This document shows, one piece after another, positions 43,752-51,283 of a stretch of DNA of 63,535 nucleotides. A model generated the notes under the pieces. The model made no database searches and was not told the DNA's origin. It saw only the letters and a list, made by a program, of their open reading frames with translations. Within the stretch, counting starts at the first letter, position 1. Every line of letters begins with the position of its first letter. This stretch comes from Gammaproteobacteria bacterium. Lineage in GTDB: Bacteria > Pseudomonadota > Gammaproteobacteria > Steroidobacterales > Steroidobacteraceae. Location: NCBI GenBank assembly GCA_025358295.1, contig JANYJY010000044.1, forward strand, positions 1-63,535, in the 5' to 3' direction. The position numbers were made by a program, and so were the translations under genes.

Positions 43752-45070
43752 ATGCAGCACCGTCGCGCAGCGTGGGCCGCTCGGCGCGTTCGTGGCTGCT
43801 TGTTGCACTGCTGGCATCCGGCGCCCGGGCGGCCGCGTACGACGACGGCCCGGCCCAGGCGCCCGCACCCGGACCCATCGCGCCGCCGCCTTCGTCGGAA
43901 CCCACGGGATTGGCCAGATGGTTCAATCCCTCGACCGCGCCTTTCATTCCGGTGCCTGAAATTGCCGTCGATCCGGACAGCGGCACGACGCTGGGGGTCA
44001 TTCCGACTTGGATACAGGCCGATGAGAATCATCAGATCCGCCGCATCATCGCCCCCGATATCATTTACAACCCCAATTTCGGTATCGGCGCGCACGGCCG
44101 CGTATACGGCTATACGTCGGGCGACGAGCAATGGTCGGTCGAGGCGGGCATCAAGCAGCGCGTCGAGCGCGAGCTCGATGCCGAATATGAATTCGGTCGG
44201 CAGCGCCAGGGACGCTGGTCTTTCAATACCACACTGATCTACGACATCAACGGTACGCCGCGTTTCTACGGATACCGCAATAATTCGCGCAAAAGCAACG
44301 AGACGAACTACACCAACCATCAAGAACGCGCGCAAATGCAGGTGGGTCTGAATTTAAATCACGCTTGGCAGCTGCTCTATACGGCGCGCTATCAAGTGGT
44401 GGACGTAAGGCCCGGAACCCTGGACAAGATCCCTTCGATCGAAACTCGCTTCGGCAATGCGCGACTCGGGACAAACAAGCTGTTGCTGAACCGCCTGTCC
44501 CTGGTCTACGACACGCGCGATGATTTAACCGTGCCGAGCCGCGGAATGGAGTTGATCGCCTATGGCGGAGCGGCGAGCCGCCACGGTTTGCTGAATGAAT
44601 CCCTTTATAGTGAGGCCGGGGCAGACGGGCGCATATTTTGGCCGGTCGCAGCGGACACCGTCCTCGTGGGTCATATGGCGATACACTATTTGCCGAGTAC
44701 TCACCACGTGCCGTTTTGGGCGCTCAGCAATATCGGCGGCGGAGATAGCGTGGTTGGCGGAGAACAGACTTTACGGGGCTTCGGCGCCGGTCGTTTCTAT
44801 GATCGGAACTCGTTCTCCAGCAGCGTCGAAATGCGCCGCAAGATCCTGACCTTCGACGCTACCTCGAGTCTGGTCGATGTGGAATTCACGCCCTTCATAG
44901 ACGTCGGCCGGGTGTTCGCGCACTCGGGTGCTTTCCCCTTTAAGCAGCTGCACTACGTCGGCGGCGTGGGATTTCGCGGCATTGCCCGGCCCTTCGTGGT
45001 CGGATACGTAGACATCGGCTACGGCAGCGAAGGCGTTGCGGCATTCACGGGACTCAACTATCCCTTTTGA
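43748..45070 (+). CDS. Omp85/BamA-type outer-membrane beta-barrel (surface-antigen domain, no POTRA)
   Basis: The 440-residue protein has a signal peptide (about residues 1-29), a Pro/Ala-rich linker and then alternating strands to a C-terminal YPF, typical of an outer-membrane barrel. LRGFGAGRFYDRN at about residues 342-354 matches the conserved L6 loop motif of the Omp85 superfamily, and RLSLVYDTRDDLTVPSRGMEL matches the surface-antigen domain. POTRA domains are absent, as in the PatA-like and lipid-linked single-barrel members. The ATG overlaps the nucleotidyltransferase stop, so it belongs to the same operon and may export or place that pathway's product. Confidence 0.87.
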   Translation: MNAAPSRSVGRSARSWLLVALLASGARAAAYDDGPAQAPAPGPIAPPPSSEPTGLARWFNPSTAPFIPVPEIAVDPDSGTTLGVIPTWIQADENHQIRRIIAPDIIYNPNFGIGAHGRVYGYTSGDEQWSVEAGIKQRVERELDAEYEFGRQRQGRWSFNTTLIYDINGTPRFYGYRNNSRKSNETNYTNHQERAQMQVGLNLNHAWQLLYTARYQVVDVRPGTLDKIPSIETRFGNARLGTNKLLLNRLSLVYDTRDDLTVPSRGMELIAYGGAASRHGLLNESLYSEAGADGRIFWPVAADTVLVGHMAIHYLPSTHHVPFWALSNIGGGDSVVGGEQTLRGFGAGRFYDRNSFSSSVEMRRKILTFDATSSLVDVEFTPFIDVGRVFAHSGAFPFKQLHYVGGVGFRGIARPFVVGYVDIGYGSEGVAAFTGLNYPF

Positions 45071-45093
45071 GGGCATGACGTGGAGTTTCGGCT

Positions 45094-46065
45094 TTAGTTT
45101 GTGCAGAAATGTCGAATGCGCTCGGTGGGATGGCGCAGATAATTGTCCAAATAGTAGCCGATGAGCGTCCGTGCGTAGCTCACGTCCTTGGAGTCGGTGA
45201 GCATGGGTGCATCGCCTATCCACCCTTCGATACAGCGGCTGTTGGCTGCATCGCCCGCGGCGCACTCCAGCAAATTGGAAAATGCACGGCGATAGGCTGC
45301 GAATGCCGCGGGTTGCATTGGTGCTCCATGTCCGGGCACCAGCCAAGTGAAGCGTTGTTTCGCGAGATGCGCCAATGAGTCGCGCCAGCGCGAAGGACAG
45401 GCACTTTCGAAAAAGGGCGCCGGCAGCGTGACCAAGTCCCCCGCCAGCAGCACGCGGGTCGCTGGATCGAAAACCCAAATGTCGCCGGCCGTTACGGCAC
45501 GTGATTCAAGGTGCAATTGCAAGGATCGTCCGGCAATGGTCGATGGCGCGGATTTGGCAACCACATCGGTCGGCCCGAGCGCGGCGCCGGCGTCGATCAG
45601 CTCGATCTCCGTGCGCATGGAGGCTTGCGCCGCAGGATTGTTGGCCGGCCGAGCGATTTCGGCCTCCAATTGAGCGCGATAGTCGGCGAGAAATCCACGG
45701 CGCGCGGCATCAATGGCCGAGCTGGCGTAGACGTGGATGTCTGGAAACGCCGCACGCAGGCGTGGATTACCGCCGACGTGATCCAAGTGCCAGTGCGAAT
45801 TGATGATGGCCGCAATGGGCCGAGACTGCTCCCGGGCGAATTTCAGTATTTGTTCGGCATGCTCCTTGTACCGGCCGGTATCGAAGACGATCAAGCCTTT
45901 CGGCGACGAAATGACGATACTGTTGCCATCGGGTTGACGATTCGGGGTCGCTTCGCCCGGGATAAGATAGGTGTCGGGCGCAATCAGCGAGGCGGCTGGG
46001 CAAGCGCCGCCGAACAGAGCCGCCAGTACTAAACTTCTTGCTGAGAGCGAAAGTAGTGAAGTCAT
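45094..46065 (-). CDS. Secreted metallo-beta-lactamase-fold hydrolase
   Basis: The 323-residue protein has a signal peptide (about residues 1-25) and the zinc motif H91-x-H93-x-D95-H96 in NSHWHLDHVGG, with a further His/Asp pair probable in LLAGDLVTLPAPFF and VPGHGAP. It fits the wide group of periplasmic MBL-fold hydrolases; no residue pattern marks it as a true carbapenemase. It is the third gene of a minus-strand operon with a cupin and a double thioredoxin, overlapping the latter by four bases. It ends 23 bases from the convergent barrel gene. Confidence 0.88.
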   Translation of the reverse strand: MTSLLSLSARSLVLAALFGGACPAASLIAPDTYLIPGEATPNRQPDGNSIVISSPKGLIVFDTGRYKEHAEQILKFAREQSRPIAAIINSHWHLDHVGGNPRLRAAFPDIHVYASSAIDAARRGFLADYRAQLEAEIARPANNPAAQASMRTEIELIDAGAALGPTDVVAKSAPSTIAGRSLQLHLESRAVTAGDIWVFDPATRVLLAGDLVTLPAPFFESACPSRWRDSLAHLAKQRFTWLVPGHGAPMQPAAFAAYRRAFSNLLECAAGDAANSRCIEGWIGDAPMLTDSKDVSYARTLIGYYLDNYLRHPTERIRHFCTN

Positions 46066-47105
46066 TGGCCGGCTTGCGCGAGCGCCGTTCGCAGCGCCGC
46101 GTCATCCTGCGTGGCATTGCCTTCCATCCGGCGCATGATGCGGCCGGATGCATCGGCGATGAGTACGGTTGGAACATCGTTAACTCGAAACATGCGAAAA
46201 GTTACGCCTGAGGAATCCAAGGTGAGCGGAATCGCCACCTTGTACTGAGTTCGATACTCGCGTAAATCGTCCGAATTCGCCCACAGGCCGGATGCCACTC
46301 CGATCCATCTCACCCGTGGATCGCCGGCCAGGGCGTTGACCTGCTCGCGGGCACTGCGGCAATCGGCGGATACCTCGGGGCGCGTCGTGGCCAAGTACGA
46401 CTCGCACCATGGCGACAAGAAAACCAGAGCCGTCAATGTCCGCGCCCCGGCATCCGGCTGCAATTCGAAGCGCTGCCCGTCCAAGGTTCGCAACGACCTC
46501 TTCGGCAGGCGATCGCCTATAACTATGGGCCGCGAGTCGGCGATCGCGGGGGCCTTCGCGGCAGGGCCGCGCGCGCTGGGGTTTCTCGCCGCCAGCAAGG
46601 CGTCATCGAGTTCCTTATCCGCCAGGTGACCGACATACTGTATGCGGCCGTCTCGTCCGATGATGACGTGAGTAGGAGTGACCCTGAGGCGGAAGGCCGC
46701 TCCGATACTGCCGTCGTCGAAGACGATGGGCATCTTGATTCCGAGCTTGGTCTGATAGGCCCGCACTGCTGCCACGGAATCGTTGAAGCCGACGTCGACG
46801 GCGATGACCGCCATATCCGCTCCCGCCGTCTCGTAAGCATGCTCGAAATGCGGCATCTGTTGCCGGCAGGGCACGCACCAAGTCGCCCAGAACTTCAAGT
46901 ACACAGCTTTCTTACCGTACAAGCCGGCGAGGTCGATGGGTTCGCCATCGATCGTCTTGAGCATCAGCCGGGGCGCGGGTGTGCCCATGATCGCGCGGCC
47001 GGCGGATTGTGCACGCTGTTGACCCGAGACTTCCGCCAGCGCCGGCGTGCCGCAGAGCGCCGAGCAGACTAGCGCCAGACAGCCGATTGTCCTGAGGGTT
47101 CTCAT
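46062..47105 (-). CDS. Periplasmic double-thioredoxin-domain protein (TlpA/redoxin-like)
   Basis: The 347-residue protein has a signal peptide (residues 1-24). The first thioredoxin-like domain has the active site W76-CVPC-80 and VTPTHVIIGRDGRIQYVG. The second domain (from about residue 200) has PWCESYL with a single cysteine and another cysteine 14 residues later, plus VNDVPTVLIADASGRI. The first domain should exchange disulfides; the second may have a peroxiredoxin-like or degenerate site. It overlaps the cupin gene upstream and the MBL gene downstream by four bases each. Confidence 0.87.
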   Translation of the reverse strand: MRTLRTIGCLALVCSALCGTPALAEVSGQQRAQSAGRAIMGTPAPRLMLKTIDGEPIDLAGLYGKKAVYLKFWATWCVPCRQQMPHFEHAYETAGADMAVIAVDVGFNDSVAAVRAYQTKLGIKMPIVFDDGSIGAAFRLRVTPTHVIIGRDGRIQYVGHLADKELDDALLAARNPSARGPAAKAPAIADSRPIVIGDRLPKRSLRTLDGQRFELQPDAGARTLTALVFLSPWCESYLATTRPEVSADCRSAREQVNALAGDPRVRWIGVASGLWANSDDLREYRTQYKVAIPLTLDSSGVTFRMFRVNDVPTVLIADASGRIMRRMEGNATQDDAALRTALAQAGQ

Positions 47106-47551
47106 TTGAGGTCTGCGGGCGTGACGCCGCGCGTGACGGGTGCGTTCTGAGCCTTCAGTATGAATACGAGAATCTTTGCCGGCATCGTCTTGCTGGCGTT
47201 GGCCGAGATCGTGTGTATGTCGGTCGGGTTCTCATAGAACGTTTCGCCTTGGCGCAGGGTAACTGCGGGACTGCCGGCGACCTGCATCGTGAGTTCGCCT
47301 TGCAGCACGTACACGAACACCTGGGCGTCGTGCCGGTGGGGCAACGATGCGCCGCCGGGTGGATACTCCACAGTCAGCATCAGCAATTCCTTGTCGGGGG
47401 CTCCCGCTAAAGCCTTGTCCATCAATTGCTTGACGACTGCGTTCGGTGGTGCGGCGGGTGCGTCCGCTGCATGGGAGCCGGCTTGACATAGTGCAAGAGC
47501 GGCGATCGCTGCGCTGCGTAAATGAATGTGGGACAAAGTTATCTCCCCCAA
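47102..47551 (-). CDS. Exported cupin-domain protein
   Basis: The 149-residue protein has a signal-like N-terminus (to about residue 28, SHAADA) and a single cupin barrel. The motif PHRHDAQVFVYVLQGEL supplies the usual two His and downstream Glu metal ligands, and FYENPTDIHTIS supplies the last His. Cupins of this type bind a divalent metal; the substrate is unknown. It is first in the cupin-thioredoxin-MBL operon, divergent from the alpha/beta hydrolase gene. An alternative start a few codons downstream is possible because the first residues before the hydrophobic stretch are polar. Confidence 0.86.
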   Translation of the reverse strand: MGEITLSHIHLRSAAIAALALCQAGSHAADAPAAPPNAVVKQLMDKALAGAPDKELLMLTVEYPPGGASLPHRHDAQVFVYVLQGELTMQVAGSPAVTLRQGETFYENPTDIHTISANASKTMPAKILVFILKAQNAPVTRGVTPADLK

Positions 47552-47681
47552 AGAATTGTAGCGCTATAACACCCATCAGTGCGGTCAGGCGAATGCCTAA
47601 ATCACGGCCGTCTTGCGTCTGATCAATGCCAGCCTGTAGATTGTATATCCGGCATGCAGCCAACCTCCAGGAAACCCGCTC

Positions 47682-48503
47682 GTGAATACGATAATCACCA
47701 AGGACGGAACAGAGATCTATTACAAGGATTGGGGTAGCGGGCAACCCGTCGTCTTCAGCCATGGCTGGCCCCTGTCCGCGGACGCATTCGAGGACCAGAT
47801 GTTCTTTCTCGCCGCGCGAGGGTTCCGATGCATTGCGCATGATCGCCGCGGTCATGGACGCTCGGGCCAACCGTGGCAGGGCAATGACTTGGATACCTAC
47901 GCCGATGATCTGGCCGAGCTGGTCACGGCGCTTGATTTGAAGAACGCCGTGCACGTGGGGCATTCCACGGGCGGGGGCGAGGTTGCGCGCTACATCGGTA
48001 GGCATGGCACCCGTCGGGTGGCTAAGGCGGTACTGATCGGCGCCATTCCTCCGCTCATGCTCAAAACGGCCGCGAACCCCGGTGGTCTGCCCATTGAGGT
48101 ATTCGACGGGCTGCGTGCTGCCGTCGTTGGGGATCGCTCGGCGTTCTGGAAGGAACTGAGCCTGGCTTTCTATGGCTACAACCGACCCGGCGCCAAGATC
48201 TCCGTGGGCGTGCGCGAATCATTCTGGCTGCAGAGCATGATGGCCGGATTTCCGGCGTCGTACTTTTGCATCAAGGCTTTTTCCGAAACCGATCTGACCG
48301 AGGACCTGAAAAAATTCGATGTGCCCACGTTGGTGTTGCATGGGGACGATGATCAAATCGTGCCCATCGGTGCCTCCGCCATGTTGTCGTCGAAGATCAT
48401 CAAGAACGCGAAATTGAAGGTCGTCACGGGAGCGCCGCACGGAATGTGCACCACGCACAAACAGCTGGTCAATGAAGAACTTCTGGCGTTTCTCAAGGCG
48501 TGA
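47682..48503 (+). CDS. Alpha/beta hydrolase, cofactor-free haloperoxidase/arylesterase type
   Basis: The 273-residue protein has the alpha/beta hydrolase core: oxyanion segment [15 protein letters not shown], nucleophile S95 in [14 protein letters not shown], acid in [10 protein letters not shown] and His in GAPHGMC. This pattern is typical of the non-heme chloroperoxidase/arylesterase subgroup, which hydrolyses esters and can show perhydrolase activity. No signal peptide is present. Its stop overlaps the start of a class III cyclase gene (GTGA). A TTGCGT/TAGATT pair 18 bases apart near 47614-47643 could be the promoter. Confidence 0.9.
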   Translation: MNTIITKDGTEIYYKDWGSGQPVVFSHGWPLSADAFEDQMFFLAARGFRCIAHDRRGHGRSGQPWQGNDLDTYADDLAELVTALDLKNAVHVGHSTGGGEVARYIGRHGTRRVAKAVLIGAIPPLMLKTAANPGGLPIEVFDGLRAAVVGDRSAFWKELSLAFYGYNRPGAKISVGVRESFWLQSMMAGFPASYFCIKAFSETDLTEDLKKFDVPTLVLHGDDDQIVPIGASAMLSSKIIKNAKLKVVTGAPHGMCTTHKQLVNEELLAFLKA

Positions 48504-49189
48504 ATACCGAACGGCGAGTTGGGCGTCCCCGATTGCGTGCTGCAGGCTCGATGATCGTCACTAGGATTCGTTCCCCTGCAGTGGTGCGCACTGAGCGCGC
48601 GACCGTCCTGTTCGCCGATTTGCGCGGCTACACGGGCATGGCAGAGCGGCTTCCCGCCGTCAGCGTCGTGCCTCTCCTCGATGAATTTTTCCGGGTGCTC
48701 GCCGTCGCCACTGAGACGCATGGCGGCAAAGTATTCCACATGGCCGGCGACGGCATGATGGCCGGATTCGGACTGAATACGGAGGATGCCGGCGGTGCCC
48801 GCGAAGCCCTTGCCGCCGGTCACGCCATTTTGCAAGGCTTTGCGCCCATTGCGGCGCGCTGGCGCAGCGATCTTGCGATCGATGCGGGAGTCGGGGTCGG
48901 ATTGCACCTGGGAGATGTCGCCGTGGGCGTGCTTGGCCCGCCTCGCCACCGCGCCACTACGCTGGTGGGCGACACGGTCAATGTGGCTGCGCGACTCTGC
49001 AGCCGTGCCCGCGCCGGCGAAGTATTGTTTTCCTGCACGGTGGCCACGGCGCTGGACGGCGCGGCGGGAAATGCCAGCCCCCTTATGGGGTCGGCGCCGT
49101 TTCTGCAATTACCGCAATTCGAATTGCGTGGGCGTCGCGGACCCATCGATATTTGGTGTGTGCCGGCACTGGAGCGAGTCGCGCTCTAG
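48500..49189 (+). CDS. Class III adenylate/guanylate cyclase-domain protein
   Basis: The 229-residue protein is essentially one cyclase catalytic domain with a short basic N-terminal extension. Metal-binding Asp residues are D40 ([14 protein letters not shown]) and D84 (GDGMMAGFG), and the transition-state region is [15 protein letters not shown]. The position that normally holds a substrate-selecting Lys (four residues before the second Asp) is His80, so ATP use is not assured. No membrane or sensor domain is attached. It starts at GTG overlapping the hydrolase stop and ends 70 bases before tRNA-Leu. Confidence 0.86.
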   Translation: MNTERRVGRPRLRAAGSMIVTRIRSPAVVRTERATVLFADLRGYTGMAERLPAVSVVPLLDEFFRVLAVATETHGGKVFHMAGDGMMAGFGLNTEDAGGAREALAAGHAILQGFAPIAARWRSDLAIDAGVGVGLHLGDVAVGVLGPPRHRATTLVGDTVNVAARLCSRARAGEVLFSCTVATALDGAAGNASPLMGSAPFLQLPQFELRGRRGPIDIWCVPALERVAL

Positions 49190-49259
49190 GCAGTGGATTG
49201 GCTGGAGGTTCGCCCGCAATGTAAGCAGCCGCCGAAGCTGCTAGACTTTCCGTCTTTAG

Positions 49260-49346
49260 GCCCTCGTGGCGGAATCGGTAGACGCAACGGACTTAAAATC
49301 CGTTGGGCGAAAGCCCATCCCGGTTCGAGTCCGGGCGAGGGCACCA
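49260..49346 (+). tRNA. tRNA-Leu (anticodon TAA)
   Basis: The 87-base sequence has acceptor stem GCCCTCG/CGAGGGC, anticodon stem ACGGA/TCCGT with anticodon TAA at 49294-49296, the long variable arm of a class II tRNA (TGGGCGAAAGCCCA), T-loop TTCGAGT and encoded CCA. It corresponds to leuZ, which in E. coli follows tRNA-Gly and tRNA-Cys directly; here it is about 10 kb away. Confidence 0.98.
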
Positions 49347-49387
49347 CCGCACGTCTTGCGCCTATATCCTCGCCGGAGCCCGACGTC

Positions 49388-51283
49388 TTGTTTCGCTACT
49401 TCGAAAGACTCGTTGCGCCTTATCCCAGTTCCACGCCGCCGGCGTTGCCCCAGGGATTCTTCGCTTTTCTCTGGGCGTGTGCCCGGGGGGTTCGCCGCTA
49501 CATCGCCGCTATGACCTTGTTCACCGCTGTGATCGGTGTGTTCGAGGCCATGCTTTTCGGGGCTCTGGGCCGGATCGTCGACTGGCTGGCCAAGGTCGAG
49601 CCGTCACGGTTGTGGGCCGAGCAGCGCGGGCATCTATTACTGCTGGTCGGGGTGCTTGCCGGCAGCACCGCTTTGATCGCGCTGCAAAGTCTGTTCAAGC
49701 AGCAGACCCTGGCCGGAAACTTCACCATGCGGTTGCGCTGGAATTTCCATCGCAACATGCTCGCCCAAAGCTTGAGCTTCTATCACGATGAATTTGCCGG
49801 CCGTGTCGCCGCCAAGCTCATGCAGACCGCGCTCGCGGTCCGCGATACCTGGATGATACTCACCGATATCATGGTGTTTATCGTGATTTATTTCGTCACG
49901 ATTGCGTTGGTGGTCGGTAATTTCAATCTGTGGCTGCTGGCGCCTTTTCTGGGCTGGTTGGGCATTTATAGCCTCGCCATGCTGTACTTCGTGCCGCGTT
50001 TGGGCGCTGTCGCCATGGCGCAGGCCGATGCGCGCTCGATGATGACGGGCCGCATCACGGATGCCTATACCAATATCACGACGGTCAAGCTGTTCTCGCA
50101 CACGCATCGCGAAGCCAGCTATGTGCAAACCGCCATGGCGGAATTCTTAGGGACGGTGTATCGCCAGATGCGCATGGTCACCAGCTTCGAGGTGGTCAAC
50201 CACGCGCTCAGCATGGGGTTGGTCGCCAGCACCGCCGGCGTCACCTTGTGGCTGTGGACCGAAGGCCGGGTGGGAGTCGGTGCGTTGGCGGCGTCTACCG
50301 CGATGGCGCTGCGGCTCAACGGCATTTCGCATTGGGTGATGTGGGAGATGGCCTCGCTGTTCGAGCAAATCGGCACAGTGCAGGACGGTATCGGCACCCT
50401 GGCGCGTGCTCCCACCGTGGTGGATCGTCCGGATGCCGAGCCGCTTCGCGTCACCCGCGGCGACATACGTTTCGAGGAAGTCAGTTTCGCCTATGGCGCG
50501 GCGCCAGGCGCGGCGCGACCGGTGATCGACAATCTGAATCTTTACATTCGCCCTGGCGAGAAAATCGGCTTGGTCGGGCGCTCCGGCGCGGGCAAGAGCA
50601 CCATCGTCAATTTATTGCTGCGCTTCTACGACATTCCGCAGGGGCGGGTGCTGATCGATGGCCAGGACATCGCGCTGGCGACTCAGGACAGTCTGCGTGC
50701 GCAAATTGGGATGGTGACCCAGGACACTTCGTTGTTGCATCGATCGGTCAGCGACAATATTCGCTACGGGCGGCCGGAGGCCGGCGAGGCTGACATGGTG
50801 GCGGCGGCAAAGCGCGCCGAAGCGCACGAATTCATCGTCACATTGAGCGATGCCGCCGGGCGCGTGGGTTATGACGCCCATGTGGGCGAGCGGGGTGTGA
50901 AGTTGAGCGGCGGCCAGCGGCAACGCATCGCCATTGCCCGGGTGATGCTCAAGGATGCACCCATACTGCTGCTCGATGAGGCCACCAGTGCGCTCGACAG
51001 CGAAGTGGAGGCAGCCATTCAGCAGAGTCTCAATCGTCTCATGGACGGCAAAACCGTCGTGGCTATTGCGCATCGTCTCTCGACCATCGCCGCCATGGAC
51101 CGGCTCATCGTGCTCGACAAGGGCCAGGTGGTCGAGGAGGGCAGTCACTATGCCCTGTTGGCGCAAAACGGCCTTTATGCGCGGTTGTGGGCGCACCAAA
51201 GCGGCGGATTCTTGGGCGAAGAGGCGGATGAGTCGAACCCGATTCGGCGTCAAATCTCGGCCGCCACCTTCAGTCCTTCGTAG
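49388..51283 (+). CDS. ABC exporter (fused permease and ATPase)
   Basis: The 631-residue half-transporter has about six membrane helices (residues 40-340) and a C-terminal ATPase with Walker A GRSGAGKSTIVNLLL, signature LSGGQRQRIAIAR, Walker B ILLLDEATSALD and the switch His in AIAHRLSTIA. It should work as a homodimer and export a lipid, peptide or drug. The open frame runs back through tRNA-Leu, which rules out the longest start; TTG at 49388 gives MFRYFERLVAPYP, the N-terminus I recall for this subgroup. The last 34 bases overlap the convergent flavoenzyme gene. Confidence 0.92.
   Translation: MFRYFERLVAPYPSSTPPALPQGFFAFLWACARGVRRYIAAMTLFTAVIGVFEAMLFGALGRIVDWLAKVEPSRLWAEQRGHLLLLVGVLAGSTALIALQSLFKQQTLAGNFTMRLRWNFHRNMLAQSLSFYHDEFAGRVAAKLMQTALAVRDTWMILTDIMVFIVIYFVTIALVVGNFNLWLLAPFLGWLGIYSLAMLYFVPRLGAVAMAQADARSMMTGRITDAYTNITTVKLFSHTHREASYVQTAMAEFLGTVYRQMRMVTSFEVVNHALSMGLVASTAGVTLWLWTEGRVGVGALAASTAMALRLNGISHWVMWEMASLFEQIGTVQDGIGTLARAPTVVDRPDAEPLRVTRGDIRFEEVSFAYGAAPGAARPVIDNLNLYIRPGEKIGLVGRSGAGKSTIVNLLLRFYDIPQGRVLIDGQDIALATQDSLRAQIGMVTQDTSLLHRSVSDNIRYGRPEAGEADMVAAAKRAEAHEFIVTLSDAAGRVGYDAHVGERGVKLSGGQRQRIAIARVMLKDAPILLLDEATSALDSEVEAAIQQSLNRLMDGKTVVAIAHRLSTIAAMDRLIVLDKGQVVEEGSHYALLAQNGLYARLWAHQSGGFLGEEADESNPIRRQISAATFSPS

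Noticed and set aside
45094-46065. Calling the MBL-fold protein an antibiotic beta-lactamase
   Set aside because: Only the general zinc motif is visible; nothing in the sequence marks a true class B enzyme.
49193-49387. An ABC exporter start upstream of tRNA-Leu
   Set aside because: The longest frame reads through the tRNA gene; the family N-terminus begins at TTG 49388.
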